NCBI GenBank assembly: GCA_029218405.1
Contig: JAQXRG010000094.1
Location: 1-37,580 of the forward strand
DNA: 37,580 nucleotides
Origin: Bacteroidales bacterium
GTDB taxonomy: Bacteria; Bacteroidota; Bacteroidia; Bacteroidales; Bacteroidaceae
Direction: 5' to 3'
The translations under genes were made by a program, and so were the position numbers. Below are positions 1 to 9,496 of this stretch, one piece after another. The first letter of the stretch is position 1, and the number at the start of each line of letters is the position of its first letter. Below the pieces are notes generated by a model, which worked only from the letters and a program-made list of their open reading frames with translations, was not told the origin of the DNA and ran no database searches.

Positions 1-196
1 CTGCTTGGAGGTGACCGCCGTCAGCGAGGAAGGCTACGTGATGGCCCTGCGCCACCGTACGTTCGACGTACGCGGCATCCAGTTCCATCCGGAGTCGGTG
101 CTGACCCCTGACGGCAAGACCCTTCTCAAGAACTGGCTGAACTTATCCAACGAACCCACTGATTTTACCACAATACCCTCTACAATACAACCATGA
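1..196 (+). CDS. trpG: Anthranilate synthase glutamine amidotransferase subunit, C-terminal end (partial)
   Basis: Only the last 64 or so codons are present; the gene enters from the left edge, with the reading frame starting at base 2. TrpG (component II) supplies ammonia from glutamine to TrpE for anthranilate synthesis, the first step of tryptophan biosynthesis. The visible part carries the class I glutamine amidotransferase signature FHPES: the His codon is at 86-88 and the Glu two codons later, and these complete the Cys-His-Glu triad whose Cys lies outside the window. The preceding stretch with LEVTA and ALRH is also typical of TrpG. The stop codon (194-196) overlaps the trpD start (193-195) in an ATGA, which implies translational coupling. 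trpB and trpE would be expected just upstream. Confidence 0.93.
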   Translation, partial: CLEVTAVSEEGYVMALRHRTFDVRGIQFHPESVLTPDGKTLLKNWLNLSNEPTDFTTIPSTIQP

Positions 197-1188
197 AACA
201 GTATCTTTCCCGCCTCTTCCAGCACGAAACGCTCAGCGAAGAGGAAGCCTGCCAACTGATGACCCATATCACGGCAGGCGACTACAACGATGCCCAACTG
301 GCCGCGCTGCTCACCGTCTATCGGATGCGCGACATCACCGTGGATGAACTGACGGGCTTCCGACAGGCCCTGCTTACCACCCGCATTCCCGTGGACTTGT
401 CGGCCTACCGCCCCATTGACATCGTGGGCACCGGCGGTGACGGCAAGAACACGTTCAACATCTCTACCTGCGCCTGCTTCATCGTGGCGGGGGCGGGCTA
501 TCCCGTGGCCAAGCACGGCAACTACGGGGCCACTTCCATCAGTGGCGCCAGCAACGTAATGGAACAGCACGGCGTGCGCTTCAGCAACCGGCAGGCCGAC
601 CTGGAACGTTCCATGGAGGGGTGCGGCATGGTGTATCTGCACGCCCCGCTGTTCAACCCGGGCATGAAGGCGGTGGGCCCTGTGCGCAAGGCACTGCAGA
701 CGCGCACCCTCTTCAACCTGCTCGGCCCGTTGGTGAATCCTTGCCAGCCTGCCTACCAGCTGCTCGGCGTGGCGGACCTGCGGCAACTGCGCCTCTACAC
801 GAACACCCTGCAGCGGCTCGGCATCGGGTTCGCCGTGGTGAACAGCTTGGACGGCTACGACGAGATTTCACTGACGGACGAGTTCAAGATCTGTACCAAG
901 GGCTACGAGAGCATCCTGCGGCCCGCTGACCTGGGACTGACCAAGGCCATGGCGAACGAGCTGAGCGGGGGGGACACGCCCGAGGCGGCCGCCCGTATCT
1001 TCGACAACGTGCTGCAAGGGAAGGGCACGCAGGCGCAGACGGACTGTGTGCTGGCCAACGCCGCCTTCGCCATCCTGGCCATCGAGCCTCAAAAGACGGC
1101 AGAAGAATGCCTCCTCATCGCCCGCGAGAGCTTGGACAGCGGCAAGGCCTGGAACACCTTGCGGAAATTCATTGCACTGAACGCTTGA
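193..1188 (+). CDS. trpD: Anthranilate phosphoribosyltransferase
   Basis: A 331-residue protein, full length for TrpD. It transfers phosphoribose from PRPP to anthranilate in the cytoplasm, the second committed step to tryptophan. The glycine-rich PRPP/anthranilate-binding motif GTGGDG lies near residue 79, followed by NIST and then KHGN at residues 107-110 and SGAS, all hallmarks of the family. The N-terminal helical dimer domain and the C-terminal alpha/beta domain are both present. The start overlaps the trpG stop by four bases. Eleven bases separate its stop from the trpC start, the only non-overlapping junction in this part of the operon. Confidence 0.97.
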   Translation: MKQYLSRLFQHETLSEEEACQLMTHITAGDYNDAQLAALLTVYRMRDITVDELTGFRQALLTTRIPVDLSAYRPIDIVGTGGDGKNTFNISTCACFIVAGAGYPVAKHGNYGATSISGASNVMEQHGVRFSNRQADLERSMEGCGMVYLHAPLFNPGMKAVGPVRKALQTRTLFNLLGPLVNPCQPAYQLLGVADLRQLRLYTNTLQRLGIGFAVVNSLDGYDEISLTDEFKICTKGYESILRPADLGLTKAMANELSGGDTPEAAARIFDNVLQGKGTQAQTDCVLANAAFAILAIEPQKTAEECLLIARESLDSGKAWNTLRKFIALNA

Positions 1189-1199
1189 ACCGGACGCTT

Positions 1200-2000
1200 A
1201 TGGAAACGGATATCCTGACCACCATCATCGCCCGCAAGCGGGAGACACTGGCCCGCGAAGAGGAGGCGGTCTGCCTCGACTTTCTGAAGGAGTACCTGGG
1301 CGAACCGCAACCGGGCCGGAGTATGCGGCAGAGCTTAGCGGCATCGGACTGCGGCATCATCGCGGAGTTCAAGCGGCGCTCGCCCTCGAAGGGATGGATC
1401 CACCAGGGCGCGGACCCTCTCCTGGTGGAACCGGCGTACGCAGCGGCCGGCGCGTCGGCCCTGTCCATCCTGACCGACGAGCCGTTCTTCGGCGGCAGGC
1501 TGAAGGACCTGCAGCGGGCACGGCCCACCGTGGACCTGCCCATCCTGCGGAAGGACTTCATCATCAGCACGTACCAGCTCTACCAGGCCAAGGTGGCCGG
1601 GGCGGACGCGGTGCTGCTCATCGCCGCCGCCTTAGACAAGGACGAATGCCACAGGCTGGCGGAAGAGGCGCACCGCCTGCAATTAGAGGTGCTGCTGGAA
1701 CTGCACAGCGAGGACGAGCTGGACTATGTAAACGACAGTATCGACATGGTGGGGGTGAACAACCGCCACCTTGGTACCTTCCACACCGACGTGGAGACTT
1801 CCTTCCGGCTGGCGGAACGATTGCCCCAAGACAAGCTCTTGGTGTCGGAAAGCGGCCTCTCGCAACCGGCCACCGTACGGCGGCTGCGGGAGGCGGGCTT
1901 CCGGGGCTTCCTTATCGGCGAGGCGTTCATGAAAACAGCGGAACCGGGCAAGGCCTTGGCCGACTTTATCCGACAGCTCCGGGAGGGGGCGGACGCATGA
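1200..2000 (+). CDS. trpC: Indole-3-glycerol phosphate synthase
   Basis: 266 residues. It decarboxylates and closes the ring of CdRP to indole-3-glycerol phosphate. The ATG at 1200 is preferred over an upstream in-frame ATG at 1107, which lies inside trpD and would add 31 residues of non-family sequence. Catalytic residues of the TIM barrel are visible: Glu56 and Lys58 in the AEFKRRSPSKG segment, Lys118 in LRKDF, Glu167 in LLELHSEDE, then GVNNR and SESG phosphate-binding motifs towards the C-terminus. It is a monofunctional enzyme, with trpF encoded separately next to it. The stop codon overlaps the trpF start in an ATGA. Confidence 0.97.
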   Translation: METDILTTIIARKRETLAREEEAVCLDFLKEYLGEPQPGRSMRQSLAASDCGIIAEFKRRSPSKGWIHQGADPLLVEPAYAAAGASALSILTDEPFFGGRLKDLQRARPTVDLPILRKDFIISTYQLYQAKVAGADAVLLIAAALDKDECHRLAEEAHRLQLEVLLELHSEDELDYVNDSIDMVGVNNRHLGTFHTDVETSFRLAERLPQDKLLVSESGLSQPATVRRLREAGFRGFLIGEAFMKTAEPGKALADFIRQLREGADA

Positions 2001-2614
2001 TTGTGAAAGTATGTGGCATGCGCGACCCGGAGAACATCCGGCAGGTGGAACGGACAGGAGCGGACTGGATGGGCTTTATCTTCTATCCCCGCTCGCCCCG
2101 CTACGTGGCCGAACGGCCCGCTTACCTGCCGCAACGAATGCGGCGGGTGGGTGTGTTCGTCAACGCAGAGGAGGCGGACATCCGCCGGCACATCGCGGAC
2201 TACGGCTTAGAGGCGGTGCAGCTGCACGGACAGGAACGTCCGGAACTGTGCGCGGCACTGCGGAAGGACAGCACAACGGTCATCAAGGCGTTCCGGCTGA
2301 AGACCGCTGCGGAAGCCGCCGCCACCGCCGACTACGAGGGGGCGGCCGACTACTTCCTGTTCGACACCCCGACGGAAGCCTTCGGCGGCTCCGGACACCG
2401 CTTCGACTGGTCCCTGCTGGACCACTACCGGGGGAAGACCCCTTTCCTGCTCAGCGGCGGCATCGGGCCGGACAGCTTAGACGCGCTGAGCCGCTTCCAC
2501 CATCCTTGCTGGGCGGGCATCGACCTGAACAGCGGGTTCGAGACCGCTCCCGCCCGGAAGGACGTGGAACAGCTGACGCTATTTATTGAACTCTTTAATC
2601 AATTATCTGTATGA
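1997..2614 (+). CDS. trpF: Phosphoribosylanthranilate isomerase
   Basis: 205 residues. It catalyses the Amadori rearrangement of phosphoribosylanthranilate to CdRP, one step before TrpC. The start at 1997 overlaps the trpC stop. The open frame continues upstream, but only as a shadow frame inside trpC. The N-terminal VKVCGM motif places the catalytic Cys at residue 6. The catalytic Asp is residue 123 in LFDTP, and the phosphate-binding LLSGGIGPD and GIDLNSG motifs follow. The gene order trpC-trpF with separate enzymes is usual in Bacteroidales. The stop overlaps the trpA start (ATGA at 2611-2614). Confidence 0.97.
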   Translation: MIVKVCGMRDPENIRQVERTGADWMGFIFYPRSPRYVAERPAYLPQRMRRVGVFVNAEEADIRRHIADYGLEAVQLHGQERPELCAALRKDSTTVIKAFRLKTAAEAAATADYEGAADYFLFDTPTEAFGGSGHRFDWSLLDHYRGKTPFLLSGGIGPDSLDALSRFHHPCWAGIDLNSGFETAPARKDVEQLTLFIELFNQLSV

Positions 2615-3387
2615 ACCGAATCAACGAACTTTTCAGTCAGAAACAACATAACGTGCTTTCCATCTACTTCTGCGCGGGCTTCCCCACGCTGGACAGCACC
2701 GCTACCATCATCCGCACCTTGCAGGACAAGGGCATCGACATGATTGAGGTGGGCATCCCCTTCAGCGACCCGATGGCCGACGGCCCCGTCATCCAGCACG
2801 CCGCCACCCAAGCGCTGCGCAACGGCATGACCCTGCGCAAGCTGTTCGACCAGCTGCAGGACATCCGCCGCCAGGAGGTGACGATTCCCTTGGTGCTGAT
2901 GGGCTACCTGAACCCCATCCTGCAGTATGGCTTCGAGGCCTTCTGCCAGCGCTGCCAGGAATGTGGCATCGACGGGGTCATCATCCCCGACCTGCCTTTC
3001 AAGGACTACATGGAGGAATACCGCGCCGTGTCGCAACGGTATGACATCAAAGTGACGATGCTCATCACGCCCGAGACCAGCGAGGAGCGCATCCGCCTCA
3101 TCGACCAGTACGCCGACGGCTTCATCTACATGGTCTCCTCGGCCGCCATCACCGGGGCACAGCATGACTTCAACGAACAGAAGCAGGCGTATTTCCGGCG
3201 CATTGAGGGGATGCACCTGCAGCATCCGCGGATGATTGGGTTCGGCATCTCGAACCGCCAGACGTTCGAGGCGGCAGCGGCCCACGCCGCCGGCTGCATC
3301 ATCGGCAGCAAGTTCGTGACCCTGTTAGAGGAAGCCGGCGGCGACGTCGCGCTCGCCGCCGACCGGCTCCTGGCAGCCATCCGCTGA
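2611..3387 (+). CDS. trpA: Tryptophan synthase alpha chain
   Basis: 258 residues. It cleaves indole-3-glycerol phosphate to indole, which is channelled to the TrpB subunit (not in this window). The catalytic pair is seen as Glu46 in [10 protein letters not shown] and Asp57 in MADGP, with the same spacing of 11 as Glu49/Asp60 of the E. coli enzyme. VLMGYLNP and the IIPDLPF loop follow. It is the last gene of the operon: the next gene is convergent and ends only eight bases away, so the two transcripts must terminate around or within each other's ends. A GC-rich inverted repeat (ACCGCGC at 3387-3393, GCGCGGT at 3416-3422) spans this junction but lacks a T-run. Confidence 0.97.
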   Translation: MNRINELFSQKQHNVLSIYFCAGFPTLDSTATIIRTLQDKGIDMIEVGIPFSDPMADGPVIQHAATQALRNGMTLRKLFDQLQDIRRQEVTIPLVLMGYLNPILQYGFEAFCQRCQECGIDGVIIPDLPFKDYMEEYRAVSQRYDIKVTMLITPETSEERIRLIDQYADGFIYMVSSAAITGAQHDFNEQKQAYFRRIEGMHLQHPRMIGFGISNRQTFEAAAAHAAGCIIGSKFVTLLEEAGGDVALAADRLLAAIR

Positions 3388-3395
3388 CCGCGCGC

Positions 3396-5543
3396 TTACT
3401 CTTTCTGACGGGTGAGCGCGGTGTCGTTCAGGCCACGCTTGTCGAGCAGCCACTTAATGTCGGGTGTCTTGCCCCGGAAACGGACGTACATGTCCATGGC
3501 ATCGTCGATACCGCCCGGGGTGAGCACCTCCTGACGGAACTTGCGGGCCAACTCGGGATTGAAGATGTCGCCGCTCTCCACATAGGCCCCGAAGGCATCG
3601 CAGTCGAGCACTTCCGCCCAGATGTAGCTGTAATAGCCGGCGGTGTAGCCGCCCCCCATCGTGTGGGCGAAATAGGTGGAACGATAGCGGGAGGGAATCT
3701 GGGACAGCAGGCCGCGCTTGCCCAGCACCTTGGCCTCAAAAGCCATGGGGTCGAAGTCGGCAGGCACTTCCTTCAGGGTGTGGAAATCCATGTCGAGCAA
3801 CGAGGCCGCCAGGTACTCCACGGTGGCGAAGCCCTGACCGTACTTGCCGCTCTTGTCCAGCTTCTCCAGGAGGTCCATCGGGAGGGGCTCTCCGGTCTGG
3901 TAGTGCTTGGCATAGACCTTCAGTACCTCGGGCTCGAACGCCCAGTGCTCGTCAATCTGCGAGGGGAGCTCCACAAAGTCAAGGGGCACATCGGCCACTC
4001 CCGTGTAGTGGACATCGCCGAAGAGGCAGTGCAGCCCGTGGCCGAACTCGTGGAAGAGCGTGCTGGCCTCGTCGAGGCTGAGCAACGCCGGCTCGCCTGC
4101 CGAGGGCTTGGTGAAGTTGCACACGATGGACACCACCGGCACCACCTTGTTGCCCTGCTCGTCGTACTGCTGCAGCCGGTACGTGGTGCACCAGGCACCG
4201 CCGCTCTTGCTCTCGCGGGGGAAGAAGTCGAAATACAGGATGCCCAAGGGCTTGCCGTCGCCATCAATGCACTCGAAGGCCTGGGCCTCGGGATGCGGCA
4301 GCGGCAGGTAGGAGAGCTGCCGGAAACGGATGCCGTACAGACGGTTGGCCACGTAGAACGCCCCCTCGCGCACCCGGTTCAGCTCCAGGTAGGGACGGAC
4401 CTCGTTCTCATCGATACTGAACTTGCGGTTCTTGGCCTTCTCGAAATAGTAGCGCCAGTCCCAGCCCTGTGGCTCGAACTTCCCTCCTTCGAGCTTGATT
4501 TCCTGACGGATGTCCGCCAACTCCTGCTTAGCCACCTTCAAGGCCGGCGCCCACAGCTGGTCGAGCAGCTGGTACACGTTCTCTTCGGTCTTGGCCATGC
4601 GGTTGTCCAAGGCCATCGAGGCATAGTCCCGGAAGCCCATCAGCTTCGCCTTTTCCAGACGGGCCGCCACAAGGTCGCGGATGACCGCCTTGTTGTCCTG
4701 CGCGTTGCCGTTGTTGCCCCGGTTGGTATAAGCCTTGAAGATGCGCTCCCGCAAGGCCCGGTTGTCGGCATACTGCAGGAACGGCATCACACTCGGGTTG
4801 TGGAGCGTGAAGACCCACTTGCCTTCCATCCCCTGCGCCTTGGCCGTCTCGGCGGCATTGGCGATGAGCGAGGCAGGCAGCCCGCTCAGGTCCTTCTCGT
4901 TATCGACCACCAGCTTGAAGGCGTTGGTCTCCTTCAGCATGTTCTGCTCGAACGTAATCTCCAGCAGCGAGATGCGCTCGTTGAGCTTGCGCAGCTTCTC
5001 CTGGTCGGCGGCGCTCAGGTTGGCGCCCCTGCGGGTGAACGCCTTGTAGGTCTCCTCCAGGAGCTTGGACTGCTCCTTGTCTAACTGGAACTTGGCGCGG
5101 TTGTCATAGACCTGCTTCACCCGGTCGAAGAGCAGCGGGTTCATGTAGATGTCATCGGTATGGGCGGACAGCAGGGGCGAGAGTTCCTGGCTCAGGGCCT
5201 GCATCTCCGCGTTCGTGTCGCAGGCGCTCTGGTTGCTGAAGGTCAGCTGCACGTTCGTCAGCAACTGGCCGCTACGGTCGAGGGCCACGATGGTGTTCTC
5301 AAAATCGGGCATCGAGCGCCGCTTCACGATGGCGTCAATCTCCTGCTTCTGTTGTTCCATCCCTTTGAGGAAGCCCTCCTTGTAGTCGGCCAGGGTCAGC
5401 TGGTCAAAGGGAGGCACCCCGTACGGTGTATTGTATTCCGTCAGGAAAGGGTTCACGCGCTGCGTGCCTTGTCCGGTGTCTTGTCCGGAGGCGGCCATCG
5501 TCGCCATCATCAGCGTCGAGGCCAATAGCATTTTGTACTTCAT
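3396..5543 (-). CDS. dcp: Exported M3-family zinc metallopeptidase (peptidyl-dipeptidase Dcp-like)
   Basis: 715 residues, the length expected for Dcp/oligopeptidase A. The zinc-binding motif HEFGH is at residues 498-502 and is followed by GLHCLFGD. The family's C-terminal tyrosine/glycine-rich substrate loop (HTMGGGYTAGYYSY) is also present. The first 20 residues form a signal peptide with a likely cleavage site after AASG, so the enzyme probably works in the periplasm, trimming dipeptides from the C-termini of oligopeptides. It lies 14 bases downstream of ppk1 on the same strand and is probably co-transcribed with it. The family is certain; dcp rather than prlC-like naming rests on the signal peptide and overall similarity. 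Confidence 0.93.
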   Translation of the reverse strand: MKYKMLLASTLMMATMAASGQDTGQGTQRVNPFLTEYNTPYGVPPFDQLTLADYKEGFLKGMEQQKQEIDAIVKRRSMPDFENTIVALDRSGQLLTNVQLTFSNQSACDTNAEMQALSQELSPLLSAHTDDIYMNPLLFDRVKQVYDNRAKFQLDKEQSKLLEETYKAFTRRGANLSAADQEKLRKLNERISLLEITFEQNMLKETNAFKLVVDNEKDLSGLPASLIANAAETAKAQGMEGKWVFTLHNPSVMPFLQYADNRALRERIFKAYTNRGNNGNAQDNKAVIRDLVAARLEKAKLMGFRDYASMALDNRMAKTEENVYQLLDQLWAPALKVAKQELADIRQEIKLEGGKFEPQGWDWRYYFEKAKNRKFSIDENEVRPYLELNRVREGAFYVANRLYGIRFRQLSYLPLPHPEAQAFECIDGDGKPLGILYFDFFPRESKSGGAWCTTYRLQQYDEQGNKVVPVVSIVCNFTKPSAGEPALLSLDEASTLFHEFGHGLHCLFGDVHYTGVADVPLDFVELPSQIDEHWAFEPEVLKVYAKHYQTGEPLPMDLLEKLDKSGKYGQGFATVEYLAASLLDMDFHTLKEVPADFDPMAFEAKVLGKRGLLSQIPSRYRSTYFAHTMGGGYTAGYYSYIWAEVLDCDAFGAYVESGDIFNPELARKFRQEVLTPGGIDDAMDMYVRFRGKTPDIKWLLDKRGLNDTALTRQKE

Positions 5544-5557
5544 TTGTCTGTTATTAA

Positions 5558-7621
5558 TTAAATGATTGTTGGTAAATTATCTTGCAGATAGTGGTAGAAA
5601 TCGTACTGCGCCCGCACCTGCGGTCCTTCCGGCCGACGCTTGAAGACGTTGCGCAACCGGTCGTCCACCCAGCACGCTTTCCAGTCGGCCTGGAGCTGCA
5701 GTTCCAAGAAGTCCGTGAGCTGCCGCCGCAGGCGTCTGTCGAGGATGGGCGTGACCGCCTCAATGCGGCGATAGAGGTTGCGCTGCATCCAGTCGGGCGA
5801 GCCGATGAAGAGACGGGGATGACCGTTGTTGCCGAAATACCACACCCGGGCGTGCTCCAGGAAGCCATCGACGATGCGCGTCACCCGGATGTTGCGGCTG
5901 AACGGCCGGCCGGGAATCAGGCAGCAGATGCCCCGCACGATGAGGTCAATCTGTACGCCCGCCTCACTGGCGGCATACAGTTGTTCAATCATGGACAGGT
6001 CTTGCAGCGCGTTCATCTTCAAGATGATGCGTCCCGGCTTTCCACTACGGGCCAGGTCCACCTCGTGCCGAATCATCTTGATCAGCTCGGGCAGCAGGTT
6101 GAAGCGGGCGATGAGGAGGCGCTTGAACTCCGGCTGCTCCACCTCCCGCTGCAGGGTGCGGAAAAGCAGGTGCATGTCTTCCACCACCGCCGGACTGCAG
6201 GTGAAGAGGCCGATGTCGGCATAGACCCGGGCCGTCTTCTCGTTGAAGTTGCCCGTGCTGACGTAAGCGTAGCTGCGGAGGCGTTTCCCGTTGTTGTCCT
6301 CGCGCAGCACCAAGGCCACCTTGGCATGGACCTTCAGGCCCGGAATGCTGTAGATGATGTGCACCCCTGCCTGGGTCATCATCTCGGCGGTGGCCAGGTT
6401 GTTCTCCTCGTCGAACCGCGCCTTCAGCTCCACGAAGACCGTGACCCGCTTGCCGTTCCGGGCCGCCTCCATCAGGCTGTTGATGACCTCGGAATGTTCC
6501 GCCACGCGGTATTGCGTAATCATGATCTCGCGGCAATGGGGGTCGTTCACCGCCTCCCGCAGGAAATGCGTGAAATGGTCGAAGCTGTGGTACGGATAAT
6601 ACAGCAGCAGGTCGCGCCGCGCGACGAGGCGGTACATGAACCGTGGGCACGTGTCGAGCCCGGGCAGGCGCAGCCCCTGTAACTTGCGGACAGGCGGCAC
6701 GGCAGGATTGGGACACGGCAGCGCCGACAGGTCTTCCAGGTTGAGGTGCTTGTCGCCCGGCACCAGCTCTTCGCGGTTCACCGAGAAGGCGTCCACCAGG
6801 TAGTCGAGAAAGTCGGACGGCATCTTCCGGTCGTACACGAAACGGGCGATGGCGCCAATCTTCCGCTTCTTCACCCGCGCCTTGAGCTGCTCCACCACGT
6901 TCTCCGGGGGGACATCGTCCACATAGACATCGGCATCGCGCGAAATCTTACAGCAGTAGCTGCAGTCCACCTCGTAGCCCACGAACACTTCGTGGAGATT
7001 GTCCTTGATGAGGTCTTCGAGGAACATGAGGCAGTAGTCCTCCCCTGCGCGGGGCAACTCCACGAAACGGGGCATGCGGCTGTAGGGCAACTTGAGGATG
7101 TAGTATTCCTGGGTCTCCCCTCCCCTCTGGCGAACCCGGACGGCGAGGTACAGCCGGCGGTCGCGCAGGAACATCCGTACCCGGTCCTTCTCCACCTTCA
7201 CCGGCGCCAGGTAGGGGAACACCTCTTCGAGAAAGAAACGGTGGGCGAACTCCCGCTGGGCGGGCAGCAATTCCTGACGCGACTGGTAGAAAACGATGTG
7301 CTGCCGGCGCAAGGCAGGCAGCAGCAACTGCTCGTAGATGCGCACGCGGTCCTCCAACTGCGCGTTGACAATGTCCGTTATCTGACGAATCAGCGCGTGT
7401 GCCTGCTCCACCGTCAGGGTCTCGCTCCGTCCGCCCGAGGCCACCGCCTTCAGCTCCGCCACCCGCACCTTGTAGAATTCCTCCAAGTTGGACGAGTAGA
7501 TAGAGATAAAGTTAATCCGCTCGTAAAGAGGGAGTTCTTCATCCTCAGCCTCCAGCAGCACCCGATGGTTGAACGAGAGCCAGCTGATGTCGCGATTGAA
7601 ATATCTCACTTCATTTTCCAT
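5558..7621 (-). CDS. ppk1: Polyphosphate kinase 1
   Basis: 687 residues, typical of PPK1 (about 690). It reversibly polymerises the gamma phosphate of ATP into inorganic polyphosphate. The start at 7621 gives MENEVRYFNRDISWLSFN, the conserved N-terminus; a longer in-frame start at 7708 would run into the divergent gene and adds unrelated residues. His432 in LKVHAK is the autophosphorylated histidine (His435 in E. coli). His590 in LEHARVWYF matches the second conserved histidine (His592). The metal/ATP-binding stretch VELKARFDEENN precedes them. The gene is divergent from the phosphodiesterase at 7680, with 58 bases shared, and is followed closely by the M3 peptidase. Confidence 0.96.
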   Translation of the reverse strand: MENEVRYFNRDISWLSFNHRVLLEAEDEELPLYERINFISIYSSNLEEFYKVRVAELKAVASGGRSETLTVEQAHALIRQITDIVNAQLEDRVRIYEQLLLPALRRQHIVFYQSRQELLPAQREFAHRFFLEEVFPYLAPVKVEKDRVRMFLRDRRLYLAVRVRQRGGETQEYYILKLPYSRMPRFVELPRAGEDYCLMFLEDLIKDNLHEVFVGYEVDCSYCCKISRDADVYVDDVPPENVVEQLKARVKKRKIGAIARFVYDRKMPSDFLDYLVDAFSVNREELVPGDKHLNLEDLSALPCPNPAVPPVRKLQGLRLPGLDTCPRFMYRLVARRDLLLYYPYHSFDHFTHFLREAVNDPHCREIMITQYRVAEHSEVINSLMEAARNGKRVTVFVELKARFDEENNLATAEMMTQAGVHIIYSIPGLKVHAKVALVLREDNNGKRLRSYAYVSTGNFNEKTARVYADIGLFTCSPAVVEDMHLLFRTLQREVEQPEFKRLLIARFNLLPELIKMIRHEVDLARSGKPGRIILKMNALQDLSMIEQLYAASEAGVQIDLIVRGICCLIPGRPFSRNIRVTRIVDGFLEHARVWYFGNNGHPRLFIGSPDWMQRNLYRRIEAVTPILDRRLRRQLTDFLELQLQADWKACWVDDRLRNVFKRRPEGPQVRAQYDFYHYLQDNLPTII

Positions 7622-7651
7622 GATTCTGCTACATTCATTGCCCAAAATTAC

Positions 7652-7659
7652 TACCTTTG
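7652..7659 (+). promoter_or_regulatory. Possible -7 promoter element for the phosphodiesterase gene
   Basis: TACCTTTG matches the Bacteroides -7 consensus TAnnTTTG and lies 20 bases before the ATG at 7680. I see no convincing TTTG -33 element at the usual 19-21 base spacing, so support is limited to this one half in a 58-base divergent gap. Confidence 0.35.
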
Positions 7660-7679
7660 TCCGAATAAAGCAAAGAAAA

Positions 7680-8174
7680 ATGACAAGAATCGGACTTTTA
7701 TCGGACACACACGGGTATTGGGACGACCGTTACCTGCATCATTTCGCTTCCTGCGACGAAATCTGGCACGCCGGCGACATCGGCTCGCAGGACATCATCG
7801 ACCGGCTGAAGGCGTTCCGGCCGCTGCGGGCCGTCTATGGCAACATCGACAGCCACGACATCCGCCTGCAGTACCCGGAAACCACCCGCTTCACCCTCGA
7901 CGGGGCCGACGTGGTGATGAAACACATCGGCGGCTACCCGGGACGGTACGACCGTTCGGTACGCTCTCTCCTCGCCGCACAGCCTCCCCAGCTGTTCGTC
8001 AGCGGCCACTCCCACATCCTGAAGGTGCAGTACGACCCTGCCCTCCGCCTGCTCCACATCAACCCCGGCGCCGCCGGGAAATACGGTTTCCATACCGTAC
8101 GCACCCTGGTGCGTTTCGTCATCGACGACGGGAAATTCGCCGACCTGGAAGTCATCGAGCTGGGCGGACGCTGA
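7680..8174 (+). CDS. YfcE/MJ0936-family metallophosphoesterase
   Basis: 164 residues, the usual size for this compact calcineurin-like phosphodiesterase family. The metal-ligand motifs appear in order: SDTHG at residues 8-12, HAGDIGS near 34, YGNIDS near 60, HIGGYPG near 82 and SGHSH near 108. The physiological substrate is unknown; family members hydrolyse phosphodiesters, some of them cyclic nucleotides, with manganese. The ATG at 7680 begins MTRIGLLSD, which fits the family; the open frame extends upstream to 7569 but only across the divergent promoter and the ppk1 start. It is cytoplasmic, with no signal sequence, and 121 bases precede rmlB, which has its own promoter. Confidence 0.88.
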   Translation: MTRIGLLSDTHGYWDDRYLHHFASCDEIWHAGDIGSQDIIDRLKAFRPLRAVYGNIDSHDIRLQYPETTRFTLDGADVVMKHIGGYPGRYDRSVRSLLAAQPPQLFVSGHSHILKVQYDPALRLLHINPGAAGKYGFHTVRTLVRFVIDDGKFADLEVIELGGR

Positions 8175-8237
8175 CCCTCCCGCGGGCACACGGTAACAAA
8201 TTTACAGGAAAGTTGTTCAGAAAAAAGTGACCAACTA

Positions 8238-8268
8238 TTTGCGCCTTTCAATTTTTTTCCGAAATTTG
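8238..8268 (+). promoter_or_regulatory. Bacteroides-type promoter for rmlB
   Basis: TTTG at 8238-8241 and GAAATTTG at 8261-8268 are separated by 19 bases. This matches the Bacteroidales -33/-7 layout (TTTG, 19-21 bp, TAnnTTTG) with one mismatch in the first base of the -7 element. The element ends 27 bases before the rmlB ATG, leaving a short untranslated leader. Confidence 0.6.
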
Positions 8269-8295
8269 CAGACTGATTAGACATACCATTAATAT

Positions 8296-9435
8296 ATGAA
8301 AACTTACTTAGTGACTGGAGCCGCTGGCTTTATCGGCTCGAACTACGTGAAATACATGCTGGAGAAGCACGATGACGTGCGTATCGTCATCCTGGACGCG
8401 CTGACGTACGCCGGCAACCTGGCCACTATCGCCAAGGACATTGACAACGAGCGCTGCTACTTCATGAGGGGAAACATTTGTGACCGCAGCCTCGTGGACC
8501 AGCTGTTCGCCGACTATAAGTTCGACTATATCGTCAACTTTGCCGCCGAGAGCCACGTGGACCGCAGCATCGAGAACCCCCAGCTCTTCTTGGAGACCAA
8601 CATCCTGGGGACACAGAACCTCATGGACGCCGCCCGCCGCGCGTGGGTGACCGGCAAGGACGAACAGGGCTATCCTACCTGGCGGAAGGAAGTCCGCTTC
8701 CATCAAGTTTCGACCGACGAGGTGTATGGCTCGCTGGGCGAGGAAGGCTACTTTACGGAGCAGACACCGCTGTGCCCGCACAGCCCCTACAGTGCGTCGA
8801 AGACCAGTGCCGACTTGTTCGTCATGGCCTATCACGACACGTACAAGATGCCCGTCACCATCACCCGCTGCTCCAACAACTATGGCCCTTACCACTTCCC
8901 GGAGAAACTGATTCCGCTCATCATCAAGAACATCCTGGAGGGGAAACGGCTGCCGGTCTATGGCAACGGCACCAACGTGCGCGACTGGCTCTACGTGGAG
9001 GACCATTGCAAGGCCATCGACTTAGTGGTGCGCAAAGGCCGGAACGGGGAGATTTACAACGTGGGAGGCCACAATGAGAAACAGAATATTGAGATTGTGA
9101 AGCTTACCATCGCCACCATCCGCCGACTGATGGAGGAGCAACCGGAATACCGGAAGGTCTTGAAGAAAAAAGAACTGGACGAGCACGGACAAATCCGCAT
9201 CGACTGGATGAACGACTCGCTCATCACCTTCGTCAAGGACCGGCTGGGGCATGACCAACGCTATGCCATCGACCCTACCAAAATCAAGAACGAGCTGGGC
9301 TGGTACCCGGAGACCTGTTTCGAAGAGGGCATCGAGAAGACCATCCGCTGGTACCTGGACCATCAGGACTGGGTGAAGAGTGTCACCTCGGGGGACTACC
9401 AGCACTACTACGACAGCATGTACAAGAACCGATAG
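8296..9435 (+). CDS. rmlB: dTDP-glucose 4,6-dehydratase
   Basis: 379 residues. It is an NAD-dependent extended short-chain dehydrogenase that converts dTDP-glucose to dTDP-4-keto-6-deoxyglucose for deoxysugars such as rhamnose in surface glycans. The N-terminal Rossmann motif is GAAGFIGSNY (residues 8-17). The catalytic Asp-Glu pair is in TDEVYG, and the Tyr165/Lys169 dyad lies in YSASK. NNYGPYHFPEK and the NVRDWLYVEDH nucleotide-sugar segment are typical of RmlB rather than of other epimerases. No other rml genes are nearby, so it stands apart from a classical rmlABCD block. It is cytoplasmic and has its own promoter at 8238-8268 and a strong terminator downstream. Confidence 0.95.
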   Translation: MKTYLVTGAAGFIGSNYVKYMLEKHDDVRIVILDALTYAGNLATIAKDIDNERCYFMRGNICDRSLVDQLFADYKFDYIVNFAAESHVDRSIENPQLFLETNILGTQNLMDAARRAWVTGKDEQGYPTWRKEVRFHQVSTDEVYGSLGEEGYFTEQTPLCPHSPYSASKTSADLFVMAYHDTYKMPVTITRCSNNYGPYHFPEKLIPLIIKNILEGKRLPVYGNGTNVRDWLYVEDHCKAIDLVVRKGRNGEIYNVGGHNEKQNIEIVKLTIATIRRLMEEQPEYRKVLKKKELDEHGQIRIDWMNDSLITFVKDRLGHDQRYAIDPTKIKNELGWYPETCFEEGIEKTIRWYLDHQDWVKSVTSGDYQHYYDSMYKNR

Positions 9436-9496
9436 GCACGGACCGGCAGGTGACGGTACACCTGCCCGCCGCTACCGGACACTGCGATACGACAAA

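Noticed and set aside
3387-3422. GC-rich inverted repeat between trpA and the M3 peptidase as a terminator
   Set aside because: The 7-bp arms are far apart and there is no T-run on either strand. One arm also lies in the coding end of the peptidase. I mention it under trpA but do not call it.
8296-9435. rmlB as part of a surface polysaccharide biosynthesis cluster
   Set aside because: No rmlA, rmlC, rmlD, glycosyltransferase or flippase gene lies around it. It is a single gene with its own promoter and terminator.
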